From Streptomyces tropicalis (GTDB lineage Bacteria > Actinomycetota > Actinomycetes > Streptomycetales > Streptomycetaceae), in assembly GCF_029269835.1 (NCBI RefSeq), contig NZ_JARJBB010000031.1, forward strand, positions 1 through 40,181: a stretch of DNA of 40,181 bases, in the 5' to 3' direction. A program made the position numbers and the translations under genes. Below are positions 26,656-35,509 of this stretch, piece after piece (the stretch's first letter is position 1; each line of letters starts with the position of its first letter). A model generated the notes under the pieces. The model was not told where the DNA came from and did not search any database. It worked only from the letters and a program-made list of their open reading frames with translations.

Positions 26656-26971
26656 GCAGAACTCCGTTCCCGGATCACTCCGCTTCACAGGCGGAGCATC
26701 TCCCTTTTGCACCCGGTTCCGGTGTGGCCCGGAACCTCGGACTCGGTGACGTCCACCTCCTCCTCCCCCGCGGGCAGGATCTCCACCCGGCCATACGGGT
26801 GATTGAGGAAAAACGCAAACCCGCAGCACGGCATTCGGCGGGGACGGCCTGCGCCTTTCCCTCACAACCCGAACATATCTCGCCCGGACGGAGGACGTCA
26901 CCCTCTACTGCGACGTACCTCCGTTCAGGTGAATTGACCCTCTCATCGCCTGCAACGACACAGGTCGTTCG
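26656..26971. other. hpf upstream region
   Basis: This 316-bp gap lies between comF and hpf, both on the minus strand. It carries a promoter candidate (listed separately) and an unusually AT-rich patch near 26800-26890. No terminator hairpin for comF was recognised and no gene is seen. Confidence 0.5.
26790..26818 (-). promoter_or_regulatory. Predicted housekeeping promoter of hpf
   Basis: On the minus strand TTGCGT (complement of 26813-26818), a 17-nt spacer and TATGGC (complement of 26790-26795) form a good match to the streptomycete HrdB-type promoter. Transcription would start near 26783 and give a leader of about 130 nt before the hpf GTG. Confidence 0.5.
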
Positions 26972-27796
26972 TCAGTTCCGGTTTATTTCGAAGGAATCCG
27001 GCGGAGCCGCGACCACCGCCGCACAGAGCACCCCACCGGCGTGCCGCACACCCGTCAATTCCGGTGCGCAATACATCGACTTTGTCTCCTTCCGCCGTGA
27101 TCCGATCTTCCGTTCCTCTCTGTCTTCCCGGGTGGCCGCCGCGTACACGGCCGTGTTCAGGGCACGCGCGGACTCGCGCAGCGAGGCTCCCGTCGTCATC
27201 AGGTCGTCGACGAGGACGACCCGGCCGGCGGCGAGCAGCCGGGGTGCCCCGGCTGCCGTCTCCAGGGCCCCCGTCAGGTTGTCCCGGCGGTCCCGGGAGC
27301 CGAGCCCGGCCTGGTCGGCCACGGGCCTGCGCTGCCGCAGCACCGCGAGCACCCGGGCCGGCGTCCCGGAGCACCGCAACCCGGCCGCCGCCGCGCGGGC
27401 GATCCGCAGCGCCGGATCGTGCCCCCGGGCCCGCACCGCCCGGCCCGCGGAGGGCACGGGCACGAGCAGCACCGGACCAGCGCCCGGCCACGGCCCGCAC
27501 GCCCCCCGCAGGGCCGCCCGCACCGCGCCGGCGAGGGCCCCGCCCAGCGGTCCGGCCAGTGCGAGGGCACCGCGCTCCTTGTGCGCGAGGAGCGCCGCCC
27601 GCACCTCGTCCGCGTACGGCGCCGCCGCGTGCACGGCGGGCAGGCCGGGCGGCTCCGGATCGGGTCGCACCCGGCGCGGTGCGGCCCCGCTCAGCGCCGC
27701 ACGGCACCCGGGACAGAGCACCGTGCGCGGCCTGCCGCAGCCTCCGCACTCGGCCGGCAGCACCAGGTCGGTGAGGTCCTGCCACCACGCGCGCAT
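26972..27796 (-). CDS. comF: ComF-family phosphoribosyltransferase-like protein with an insertion
   Basis: This 274-residue protein of the ComF family is required for DNA uptake in competent bacteria but of unclear role in Streptomyces. The N-terminal zinc knuckle is CGGCGRPRTVLCPGC (about residues 17-31). The PRTase domain contains the phosphate/PRPP loop VVLVDDLMTTGASLRESARAL (about 193-213). Between that helix and the last strand (AAVVAAPPDSFEINRN) lie about 40 extra residues (214-253) rich in charged residues, encoded by DNA of about 61% GC with codons unlike the rest. Inside it AAGGAG and an in-frame ATG (27076) could start a 34-residue product. The family has no such insertion in most members I know. 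Upstream is lpqB, 286 bp away. Confidence 0.85.
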   Translation of the reverse strand: MRAWWQDLTDLVLPAECGGCGRPRTVLCPGCRAALSGAAPRRVRPDPEPPGLPAVHAAAPYADEVRAALLAHKERGALALAGPLGGALAGAVRAALRGACGPWPGAGPVLLVPVPSAGRAVRARGHDPALRIARAAAAGLRCSGTPARVLAVLRQRRPVADQAGLGSRDRRDNLTGALETAAGAPRLLAAGRVVLVDDLMTTGASLRESARALNTAVYAAATREDREERKIGSRRKETKSMYCAPELTGVRHAGGVLCAAVVAAPPDSFEINRN

Positions 27797-28082
27797 GCCT
27801 CCACTGTGCCCACCCCGCCGCCGCCCGGCCACCCCTGTGGACGACGCCCTGTGGACAACCCGGCGCACCTCGGCCATGTCATCACCCGCACGGGTGAACA
27901 GCGCCCCCGGCGATGTCCCGTCGCCCGGCCGGAGGCCCCGTTCCCGCAGGGCGGCCCGGAGCCCACTGCTCCGGACGGACCCCCGCACGCCCCTGCGGCG
28001 CCCCCGGCCCGCGCCGCGCCGGCACCTGCGACGGGGACACCCGGCCACCCCGGCCGCACTCCCCCGCGCGACCGCCGTCGGC
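27797..28082. other. lpqB-comF gap
   Basis: The 286-bp gap between co-oriented genes is GC-rich and has open frames on the plus strand, but these look like shadows. Nothing recognisable is seen apart from GC-rich dyads. Confidence 0.4.
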
Positions 28083-29915
28083 TCACCCCGGATAGACCGG
28101 TGCCGCCCCGTTCTTGACCACCTGCTGCCACTGCGCGCCGGACGGCAGACGCACGATGCCGTCCTCCGAGTAGGCCACCAGCGGCAGCCGGTCGTCCTCG
28201 GAGGACGCGATCGACCTCACCCCGGTGAGCGCGGCGGGCGCCGGTCCGTCCGGAGCGGAGCCGTCGACCTGCACGTAGCGCATCGCCTGCAGGCCCCCCT
28301 GCTCCCGCCCGGCCACCACGAGCCGGCTGTCGCCCGCCCACGACATGGCGGTGACGTCGTCCATCTGCGGGGCGGCGGAGCGGAGCTCGAGCACCGACGC
28401 CACGGGCCGCTTCCCGTCGCCCCCGTCCCGCTCGATGCGCCCGATCTGCAGGGACCGCTTGCCGTTCTTCTCCACGACGAACGCGATCCGCACCCCGTCG
28501 GCGGCGACCCGCACCGCGCTGATCCGCCCGTCCAGACCGGGGACCTTCACCTCCAGCGGACGGCCCGCTCCCTGCTCCAGCACCAGCAGCCGCGGGCGGG
28601 CCGGATCGCGGTCGGCCACCCACAGGTCGCCGCGCGCGTCCCAGCTGGGCACGGTCAGCCGGTCGGCCTCGGTGGCACCCCGGCTCTGCAGCACCGGATC
28701 GCCCAGCGAACCGCCGGACACCAGCGACCCGACGTACAGCGACTTGCCGTCGAGGCCCACCCCGGCCGCACTGCGCTCGTCCCACGACACGGCCGCCGAC
28801 CGGATCTTCTGCGCGCCCTCGCCGAGCGCGCCGGGCACCGGGTCGGCGCTCGTGCCGGCGCTGCCGCCGGCGATCCGCACGAGCCGGCTGCGGTCGTCGA
28901 CGAAGTACAGGAACTCCGGCCGCCGAACCGATCCGCGCGCGGCGACGGTCTCGGCCCGTTCCTCGCCCAGGGTGCACAGGGACGAGCCGTCGGCGCGCTG
29001 GAGCTCCACGGTGTCCACCGTCGGCGTCAGGTTCCGCAGCGTGAACAGCAGCTGGGTCGCCATCTCGGCGCACTTCCCGCGCGACACCCGGGAGGCCCTG
29101 TCGTTCAGCGGGACCGTCAGCCTGTTCTGGTCGTCCGGGGTCAGCGAGGAGACGCCCTTGCGCAGTGCCGTCCCGGTCGGGAAGCTCGACCGGACGACCG
29201 GCCCGAGCCAGCTGGTGGGCCCGCGCAGCAGCGAGCGGACCACCTGCGTCGTCGCGTCGACCCGCCGTCGCACGAACACCGGGTCGGCGACCGCGGTCGC
29301 CTGCCCCTCGGAGCCGGCGCCGTTCGACGCGAAGTAGTACTTGTCGACGGACATGTAGTTCCGCTGGAAGTCCGACTGGCCCATGACCACGCCCTGCGGG
29401 AGCACGTCGATGCGCCACTGGCCGGTCCTGCGGTCGCGCGTGAGGTGCACCGGCTGGCTGTAGTCGCCGCTGAGGGGCGCGTACGCCTGCTGCGCGTCGA
29501 CCCGGGCGACCTTGCTGCCGGTGAGCGTGAAGGCGTAGTCGTCGGTGTCGCCCTGCCCCGTCGCGCGGGCCATCCGGATGTCCGGGCCGCCCGCGAGGAC
29601 GGTCGTGGACCGCTCGGGCCGCCACCGCTGCGAGGCCGCCGGGGTCAGGTACTGGCGGGCGGTCGCGTACTGCGGGTCGTCGCTGGTCAGGGCCTCCAGG
29701 AAGCCCTGGACTATCTCCGACGGCGGGGCGTCCTCACGCGGCGGCATGGCGAACACCCGCACCTGCGCGTCCTGGCGCGGTGTCGACTCGACGTCCCGCA
29801 GGTCCCCGTTGTCGGGCATGGAGGCGCAGCCGGCCAGCAGCACGGCCCCGCAGACGGCGTACGTCACCGCACGCAGCGGTCGCCGACGCGCGCCCCCCTC
29901 GCGCTCAGCGCCCAC
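28083..29915 (-). CDS. lpqB: Lipoprotein LpqB
   Basis: This 610-residue membrane-anchored lipoprotein works with the MtrAB two-component system; in mycobacteria LpqB interacts with the extracellular domain of MtrB and modulates its activity. The signal peptide with twin-basic start (ARRRPLRAV) ends in the lipobox LLAGC with acylated Cys30. A GerMN-type domain follows (about 200-320), and a C-terminal beta-propeller-like region (about 340-600: LWVADRDPARPRLLVLEQG, then SWAGDSRLVVAGREQGG). The GTG start has GGGGAGG 6 nt upstream and overlaps the mtrB stop by 11 bp, so the two are translationally coupled. Length is normal for the family. Confidence 0.95.
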   Translation of the reverse strand: MGAEREGGARRRPLRAVTYAVCGAVLLAGCASMPDNGDLRDVESTPRQDAQVRVFAMPPREDAPPSEIVQGFLEALTSDDPQYATARQYLTPAASQRWRPERSTTVLAGGPDIRMARATGQGDTDDYAFTLTGSKVARVDAQQAYAPLSGDYSQPVHLTRDRRTGQWRIDVLPQGVVMGQSDFQRNYMSVDKYYFASNGAGSEGQATAVADPVFVRRRVDATTQVVRSLLRGPTSWLGPVVRSSFPTGTALRKGVSSLTPDDQNRLTVPLNDRASRVSRGKCAEMATQLLFTLRNLTPTVDTVELQRADGSSLCTLGEERAETVAARGSVRRPEFLYFVDDRSRLVRIAGGSAGTSADPVPGALGEGAQKIRSAAVSWDERSAAGVGLDGKSLYVGSLVSGGSLGDPVLQSRGATEADRLTVPSWDARGDLWVADRDPARPRLLVLEQGAGRPLEVKVPGLDGRISAVRVAADGVRIAFVVEKNGKRSLQIGRIERDGGDGKRPVASVLELRSAAPQMDDVTAMSWAGDSRLVVAGREQGGLQAMRYVQVDGSAPDGPAPAALTGVRSIASSEDDRLPLVAYSEDGIVRLPSGAQWQQVVKNGAAPVYPG

Positions 29916-31989
29916 GAAATGCCTCCCCTTGCCTCTGTGCGCCGCGCGGACCGGCTCCCTCCGGATCCGCGCCGTCCATCGTGTCCCCGCCCGCCCGGTC
30001 AGGGGCGGGAGGAACGTCCTGCCGTCGTACGCCGGCGGCGGGCCGCGTCACCACGCGTGCGCCGCTGCCCGGCAGCGCGGTCGGGTCGGCCGTGGGCGCC
30101 GCCGCGGCCTGCCGGGGCACGATCGGGTCCCGCGGCGTGGGCGCCGAGTGCTCGCCGGTCGCCTGCGCGGGCACCGTGACCTGCTTGTCGCCGCCGCGCG
30201 GCAGGCCGGCGTCGTCCAAGCCCCGGTTGCGCCGCGAGTCCTTGGGCTCCAGCGGTATCGGCGAGCCCCGCAGCGGTTCGTCGGCGGTGCGCGGCAGCGT
30301 CAGCCGGAACTGCGATCCGCCGCCCGGCTCGCCCCACGCCTGGAGCCAGCCGCCGTGCAGCCGGGCGTCCTCCAGGGCGATGGACAGGCCGAGGCCGGTG
30401 CCGCCCGTGGTCCGTGCCCGGGCCGGGTCGGCGCGCCAGAAACGGCTGAAGACACGGGTCGCCTCGCCCGGCTTGAGTCCCACGCCGTAGTCGCGGACCG
30501 CGACCGCGACGGCACCGCCGGCGGACGCCAGCTTCACGACCACGTCCCGGCCCTCGCCGTGCTCCACGGCGTTGACGACCAGGTTGCGCAGGACCCGCTC
30601 CACGCGCCGCGCGTCGGCCTCGGCGACCACGGGCTGCTGGTCGCCGGTGACCCGGATCCGCGTGCCCTTGCGCTCGGCCAGGGGTTCGGCGCCGCTGACC
30701 ACCCGGCGCACCACCTCGCGCAGGTCGATCGGCTCGGCCTCCAGGGCCGCCGCGCCCGCGTCGAAGCGGCTGATCTCCAGCAGGTCCGCGAGCAGCGACT
30801 CGAAGCGGTCCAGCTGGTCGGCGAGGAGTTCCGCCGACCGCGCGGTCACCGGGTCGAAGTCCTCGCGGGCCTCGTGGATGACGTCGGCGGCCATCCGCAC
30901 GGTGGTCAGCGGGGTGCGCAGCTCGTGGGAGACGTCGGAGACGAAGCGGCGCTGCATCCGCGACAGGTCCTCCAGCTGCTGGATCTTCAGCTGGAGGTTC
31001 TGCGCCATCTTGTTGAAGGCCTCGCCGAGCCGCGCGATGTCGTCCTCGCCGGTGACCTTCATCCGCTCCTGCAGCCGTCCCGCGGACAGCCGCTCGGCGA
31101 TCCCGGCCGCCATCCGCACCGGCGTCACCACCTGGCGCACCACCAGCCAGGCGATGGCACCGAGCAGCACCACCACGAACAGGCCCGCCGTCGCCAGCGT
31201 GCCCTTGACCAGGCTCAGCGACTTCTCCTCCTGGGTGAGCGGGAAGAGGTAGTACAGCTGGTACGGGTCGCCGTTGGGGTCGTTGACCTGCTTGCCGATG
31301 ACGAGGGCCGGCTGGGACTCCTTGTCGCCGTCGTTGTAGACGATGCGGGTGTAGCGCTGCGCGGCCAGCGTGCTGCCGTTGACGCGGGTCCGCAGGTCCT
31401 CGGGAACGCTCGCCGTCGGGTCGACGGCGCCGGAGGAGCGCGGACCGCGCCCGGCGCCGCTGTCCTCGCCGGCCGGCAGCGTGACCACGTCGAAGGCGCC
31501 CTGGCCGCCGCTGGACAGTGACGACACCAGGTCGCTCATCCACTGGATGACGTTCTGCGAGGAGTGGCCGTCGGTGGTGCCGCCGTTGTCGCCGGTGCCG
31601 CTGGCCGCCTCGTCGGCGCGCTGCTTGGCCACCGCGAAACCGCCGGTGGCCTGGCTCTGCGAGGCCTTCACCTTGGCGTCGAGCAGGCCGTTGCGGACCT
31701 GGCCGATGACCACGAAGCCGAGCAGCAGGACGACGCCCAGCGACATCAGCAGGGTGGTGGCGACCACCTTGAGCTGGATGTTGCGTCGCCACAGCCGCAT
31801 GACCGGCAGCAGCGGCCGCCGCACCCAGCGCAGGAACAGCCGCAGCACCGGGCTGCCCTGGACGCCGCCGTGCAGCAGCCCTCCCTCCAGCAGCCGAGCC
31901 CAGCGGGAGCCCGCACCCGTGCGGCCGACAGGCCGCCGCGCGCCTGCCCCGGTCCGGCCGGGCGCCGGAGCGGCACGGTCACCGGACAC
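29905..31989 (-). CDS. mtrB: Sensor histidine kinase MtrB
   Basis: This 694-residue membrane kinase phosphorylates MtrA. A cytoplasmic N-terminus (~70 residues) leads to TM1 (about 74-96), an extracellular sensor domain (~97-250), TM2 (~255-277) and a HAMP linker (LVVRQVVTPVRMAAGIAERL). The HisKA domain carries the phosphorylated His355 (VSDVSHELRTPLT). The ATPase domain has the N box (NLVVNAVEHGEG), G1 (DYGVGL) and G2 (GGTGLGLSI). The C-terminal ~130 residues are a Pro/Arg/Asp-rich tail, longer than in mycobacterial MtrB. GTG 31989 starts one nucleotide after the mtrA stop, so expression is coupled. It is known to affect development and antibiotic production in Streptomyces. Confidence 0.96.
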   Translation of the reverse strand: MSGDRAAPAPGRTGAGARRPVGRTGAGSRWARLLEGGLLHGGVQGSPVLRLFLRWVRRPLLPVMRLWRRNIQLKVVATTLLMSLGVVLLLGFVVIGQVRNGLLDAKVKASQSQATGGFAVAKQRADEAASGTGDNGGTTDGHSSQNVIQWMSDLVSSLSSGGQGAFDVVTLPAGEDSGAGRGPRSSGAVDPTASVPEDLRTRVNGSTLAAQRYTRIVYNDGDKESQPALVIGKQVNDPNGDPYQLYYLFPLTQEEKSLSLVKGTLATAGLFVVVLLGAIAWLVVRQVVTPVRMAAGIAERLSAGRLQERMKVTGEDDIARLGEAFNKMAQNLQLKIQQLEDLSRMQRRFVSDVSHELRTPLTTVRMAADVIHEAREDFDPVTARSAELLADQLDRFESLLADLLEISRFDAGAAALEAEPIDLREVVRRVVSGAEPLAERKGTRIRVTGDQQPVVAEADARRVERVLRNLVVNAVEHGEGRDVVVKLASAGGAVAVAVRDYGVGLKPGEATRVFSRFWRADPARARTTGGTGLGLSIALEDARLHGGWLQAWGEPGGGSQFRLTLPRTADEPLRGSPIPLEPKDSRRNRGLDDAGLPRGGDKQVTVPAQATGEHSAPTPRDPIVPRQAAAAPTADPTALPGSGARVVTRPAAGVRRQDVPPAPDRAGGDTMDGADPEGAGPRGAQRQGEAFRGR

Positions 31990-31990
31990 G

Positions 31991-32680
31991 TCAGCTCGGT
32001 CCGGCCTTGTAGCCGACGCCGCGGACGGTCACCACGATCTCCGGCTTCTCCGGATCCTTCTCGACCTTGGAGCGCAGACGCTGCACGTGCACGTTGACCA
32101 GGCGCGTGTCGGCGGCGTGGCGGTAGCCCCACACCTGCTCCAGGAGGACCTCCCGGGTGAAGACCTGCCACGGCTTGCGGGCGAGCGCGACCAGCAGGTC
32201 GAACTCCAGCGGGGTCAGCGCGATCGACTGCCCGTCCCGCTTCACGGAGTGGCCGGCCACGTCGATGACCAGGTCGCCGATGGCGAGCTGCTCGGGCGCG
32301 GGCTCCTCCGACCGGCGCAGCCGTGCCCGGATGCGGGCCACGAGCTCCTTCGGCTTGAACGGCTTCACGATGTAGTCGTCGGCGCCGGACTCCAGACCGA
32401 CGACCACGTCGACGGTGTCGCTCTTGGCCGTCAGCATCACGATCGGCACCCCGGACTCGGCCCGGATCAGGCGGCACACCTCGATGCCGTCCCGGCCGGG
32501 CAGCATCAGGTCGAGCAGCACCAGATCGGGCTTGGTCTCACGGAAAGCGGCCAGCGCCTTGTCGCCGTCGGCTACGAAAGACGGCTCGAAACCCTCACCA
32601 CGCAGCACAATGCCCAGCATCTCGGCCAGTGCGGTGTCGTCGTCGACGACAAGGACTCGTCCCTTCATAAACGACATCAT
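31991..32680 (-). CDS. mtrA: Response regulator MtrA
   Basis: This 229-residue OmpR/PhoB-type regulator has receiver acidic residues in VLVVDDD (9-15), phospho-acceptor Asp57 (VLLDLMLP; Asp56 if the next ATG is used), Thr in VMLTAKS, and Lys in IVKPFKPKEL. The C-terminal winged helix (~135-227) includes LTPLEFDLLVALARKPWQVF and the recognition region DTRLVNVHVQRLRSKVEKDP. ATG 32680 gives the N-terminus MMSFMKGRVLVV; ATG 32677 and 32668 are in frame. In Streptomyces MtrA is an essential-like master regulator of cell division, development and secondary metabolism. A terminator separates it from mtnA, so mtrAB-lpqB is its own operon. A GTAAC half site lies at 32690-32694. Confidence 0.97.
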   Translation of the reverse strand: MMSFMKGRVLVVDDDTALAEMLGIVLRGEGFEPSFVADGDKALAAFRETKPDLVLLDLMLPGRDGIEVCRLIRAESGVPIVMLTAKSDTVDVVVGLESGADDYIVKPFKPKELVARIRARLRRSEEPAPEQLAIGDLVIDVAGHSVKRDGQSIALTPLEFDLLVALARKPWQVFTREVLLEQVWGYRHAADTRLVNVHVQRLRSKVEKDPEKPEIVVTVRGVGYKAGPS

Positions 32681-32810
32681 CCCATTCTCGTAACGGCTGC
32701 GAAGATCCAGGTGAGGCAGCTCACTGGCCTGTGACGATAGTCGTACGGGACCGTCACTGTCTGCCCGCGGCCACCAGCCGGACGGCCGACACGGTCCGCG
32801 GGACGTCGAA

Positions 32811-32853
32811 AAAGGGGGTGCCCGACCCGTGCGTACGGGACCGGACACCCCTT
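32811..32853 (-). terminator. Rho-independent terminator of mtnA
   Basis: On the minus strand the stem AAGGGGTGTCCGGTCCCGT / ACGGGTCGGGCACCCCCTT (imperfect, bulged, loop at ~32831-32834) is followed directly by TTTTTCG, a classical U-tract. It separates mtnA from mtrA, which lies downstream on the same strand. Confidence 0.82.
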
Positions 32854-32891
32854 CGGCCTCACATCCGTCCGCGGAACGAGCGGGCCGGCCG

Positions 32892-34034
32892 TCAGCCGAC
32901 CGGCGCCCGCCGCGGCTTGGCGCACAGGTCCGCGAGCGCCTTCGCCGTCACCGGCGACACGGCACCCTCCTCGGTGACGATCGCGGTCACCAGCTCGGGC
33001 GGGGTGATGTCGAAGGCCGGGTTGTAGGCCTGGGTGCCCAGCGGTGCCACCGGGACGCCGCCACCGGCCCCGGCGACCGGGACCTGCGGGGCGACGAACT
33101 CCGTCACCTCGTACCCGGGCCGCTGCTCGACCTCTATCGACGCCCCGTCCGGGGTGTCCGGGTCGATCGTGGTCACCGGCGCCACCACGACGAAGGGCAC
33201 GTGGTGGTAGCGCGCGAGCACCGCGAGCGGGTAGCTGCCCACCTTGTTGGCCACCGAGCCGTCGGCCGCGATGCGGTCCGCGCCGACCAGCACGGCGTCC
33301 ACCTCGCCGGCCGCGAACAGCGATCCCGCCGCGTTGTCGGTCAGCAGCGTGTACGCCATGTCGTTGCGTGCGGCCTCGTACGCGGTGAGACGGGCACCCT
33401 GCAGCAACGGCCGCGTCTCGTCCACCCACAGCCGCCTCAGCCGCCCCGCGCGGTGCGCCGCGAGCGCCACCGCGAACGCCGTGCCCTCACCGCCCGACAC
33501 CAGCGAACCGCTGTTGCAGTGGGTCAGCACCCGGTGCCCGCCGCCAGGAAGCAGCTCGTCCAGCAGGGCCAGGCCGTGCCCCGCCATCCGGGCGCTGGCG
33601 GCGGCGTCCTCCTCGTGCAGCCCGCGCGCCGCGGCCAGCGCGGCGGAGGCCGCCCGTCCGGTGTCACCGGTCTCGGCGAGCGCGGCCCGGTGCGCGGACT
33701 GCGCCCGGCGCACGCCGACGGCCAGGTTCACCGCGGTCGGCCGCGCGGCGGTGAGCGCCGCCGCGGCCTCGTCCACGTCGAAGCCGCGGGCGGCGGCGAG
33801 CGCGACGCCGTACGCCCCCGCTATCCCCAGCAGCGGCGCCCCGCGCACGGCGAGCGACCGGATCGCGTCCACCAGCGCGGGCGCGTCCGTGCACACCCTC
33901 TCGATCTCCTCGGCCGGCAGCCTCGTCTGGTCGAGCAGAATCACCACAGGCCCCTCGGGGGGCTCCTCCCAACGGATCACCGGAGTACCGGCCAGCCGGT
34001 TGTCCTCGCGGGTCTGTGCGTACTGATCAGCCAT
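32892..34034 (-). CDS. mtnA: S-methyl-5-thioribose-1-phosphate isomerase
   Basis: This 380-residue aldose-ketose isomerase of the methionine salvage pathway converts methylthioribose-1-phosphate to methylthioribulose-1-phosphate. It belongs to the eIF2B-alpha/beta/delta superfamily. The active cysteine is Cys173 in VLTHCNSGSL and the catalytic aspartate Asp253 in VGADRIAADGSVANKVGSY. The N-terminal signature SLAVRGAPLLGIAGAYGV (about 68-85) and C-terminal PAFDITPPELVTAIVTE are typical. ATG 34034 gives the standard MADQYAQTRED start. It is divergent from the membrane operon and has its own terminator. No other salvage-pathway gene is nearby. Confidence 0.95.
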   Translation of the reverse strand: MADQYAQTREDNRLAGTPVIRWEEPPEGPVVILLDQTRLPAEEIERVCTDAPALVDAIRSLAVRGAPLLGIAGAYGVALAAARGFDVDEAAAALTAARPTAVNLAVGVRRAQSAHRAALAETGDTGRAASAALAAARGLHEEDAAASARMAGHGLALLDELLPGGGHRVLTHCNSGSLVSGGEGTAFAVALAAHRAGRLRRLWVDETRPLLQGARLTAYEAARNDMAYTLLTDNAAGSLFAAGEVDAVLVGADRIAADGSVANKVGSYPLAVLARYHHVPFVVVAPVTTIDPDTPDGASIEVEQRPGYEVTEFVAPQVPVAGAGGGVPVAPLGTQAYNPAFDITPPELVTAIVTEEGAVSPVTAKALADLCAKPRRAPVG

Positions 34035-34173
34035 GCGGTCAGTCTGCCCCGTATCCGGCGGACAATTGAAGACGTGCGGCCCCCACCGCGGCCGATCCAC
34101 GCGCGACCTCCCCATGGCACGATGGCTGCCAACCTGCCGCGCGTCAGCGGACGGGCACCGTGAAGGAGCGACG

Positions 34174-35505
34174 ATGAACGACACTCCGGGCTGGGCCTCG
34201 CCCGGATCCACCCCGCCGGACGGGCAGGAGACCGGCACGTCCGGCCCCGCCGGCGACCGCCCCGACCCCGGGCAGCCCACGGACCGGCCGGGCGCGCAGC
34301 CGCAGGGACCGGACTCCCGGTGGTCCACGGAGCAGCCGCCGCCCGCCCCGTGGTCCGCGCCCACCGGAGCACCCGGCCCCGGCCGGGCCGCGCCTCCGCC
34401 CCCGCACGGGCCCGGCCCCCTCGGCGGACCGGCCGGCATGCCCGGCGGCCGGCCGGGACCCGTCGGCCACGGCGGCTGGGGTGGCGGCTGGGGCAGCGGC
34501 TGGGGCGGACCCCCGCCCGCGGCCAAGCCCGGCGTGATTCCGCTGCGCCCGCTCGGCGTCGGGGAGATCCTCGACGGCGCCGTGTCCACCATGCGCACCT
34601 ACTGGCGCACGGTCCTCGGCATCTCCCTGGTCATCGCCGTCCTCACCGAGACCGCCGTCGTCCTGCTCCAGGGCCTCGTCCTCAACAGGACCGCGGGCAG
34701 CACCCAGGCCCTGAACAACCCGCACGCCACCCCCGGGGAGCTCACCCGCGCCATGCGCGACTCCCTCCTCAGCTCCGGGGCCGTCTTCCTGGTCTCCATG
34801 ATCGGCACCGTGCTGGCCACCGCGCTGCTCACCGCCGTCACCAGCCGCGCCGTGCTCGGCAGGCCCGTCACCGCCGGCGAGGCCTGGCGCGACGCCCGCA
34901 CCCAGGTGCCCAGGCTGTTCGGCCTGATCGCCCTGCTGCTGCTCATCGGGACGGCCGTCATCGCCGCCGGTGTGCTGCCCGGCGTCCTCCTCTCCGTCTC
35001 CGGATCGCCCGCGGGCGGCGCCGCACTCGCCCTCCTCGGCAGCCTGGGCGCCGGGGCCGTCGCACTGTGGCTGGCGATCCGCTTCTCCCTGGCCTCCCCC
35101 GCACTCATGCTGGAGAAGCAGGGTGTCGTCAAGGCGATGGGCCGCTCCGCGAAGCTGGTCCGCGGCTCCTGGTGGCGGGTCCTCGGGATCCAGCTCCTCG
35201 CCGTGATCATCGCGGGCATCGTCTCCGCGATCGTCGTCATCCCCTTCACCCTCATCGCCTCCGCCGTCGGCGGCGACGGCGTCCGCGGCCTCCTCGACGG
35301 CACCGCCGCCACCAGCTGGACCTACCTCGTCATCAGCGGCATCGGCGCCATGATCGGCTCCACCGTGACGCTGCCGATCTCGGCCGGCGTCACGGTGCTC
35401 CTCTACATCGACCAGCGCATCCGCCGCGAGGCCCTCGACCTCGAACTGGCCCGCGCCGCCGGTGTCCAGGGCCACTCCGCCGACGCCCCCGCCGCCGGAG
35501 GCTGA
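34174..35505 (+). CDS. Membrane protein with disordered N-terminus (DUF7847/GDPD-like membrane domain)
   Basis: This 443-residue protein starts with ~120 Pro/Gly-rich residues including a GWGGGWGSGWGG block, followed by a membrane domain of about six helices (from ~145: VLGISLVIAVLTETAVVLL through PISAGVTVLLYIDQRIRREA). A large hydrophobic domain of this type is found in actinobacterial proteins annotated as glycerophosphodiester-phosphodiesterase membrane domain, but no catalytic HD or ED residues of the soluble enzyme are present, so an enzymatic role is doubtful. AAGGAG ends 5 nt before the ATG. It is the first gene of a five-gene operon, 4 bp from the next start. Function unknown; possibly a membrane partner for the MoxR/DUF58 module. 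Confidence 0.75.
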   Translation: MNDTPGWASPGSTPPDGQETGTSGPAGDRPDPGQPTDRPGAQPQGPDSRWSTEQPPPAPWSAPTGAPGPGRAAPPPPHGPGPLGGPAGMPGGRPGPVGHGGWGGGWGSGWGGPPPAAKPGVIPLRPLGVGEILDGAVSTMRTYWRTVLGISLVIAVLTETAVVLLQGLVLNRTAGSTQALNNPHATPGELTRAMRDSLLSSGAVFLVSMIGTVLATALLTAVTSRAVLGRPVTAGEAWRDARTQVPRLFGLIALLLLIGTAVIAAGVLPGVLLSVSGSPAGGAALALLGSLGAGAVALWLAIRFSLASPALMLEKQGVVKAMGRSAKLVRGSWWRVLGIQLLAVIIAGIVSAIVVIPFTLIASAVGGDGVRGLLDGTAATSWTYLVISGIGAMIGSTVTLPISAGVTVLLYIDQRIRREALDLELARAAGVQGHSADAPAAGG

Positions 35506-35509
35506 TGCC

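Noticed and set aside
26724..30179. An 1151-residue plus-strand ORF
   Set aside because: Antisense to comF, lpqB and mtrB; composition is low-complexity and no motif is seen.
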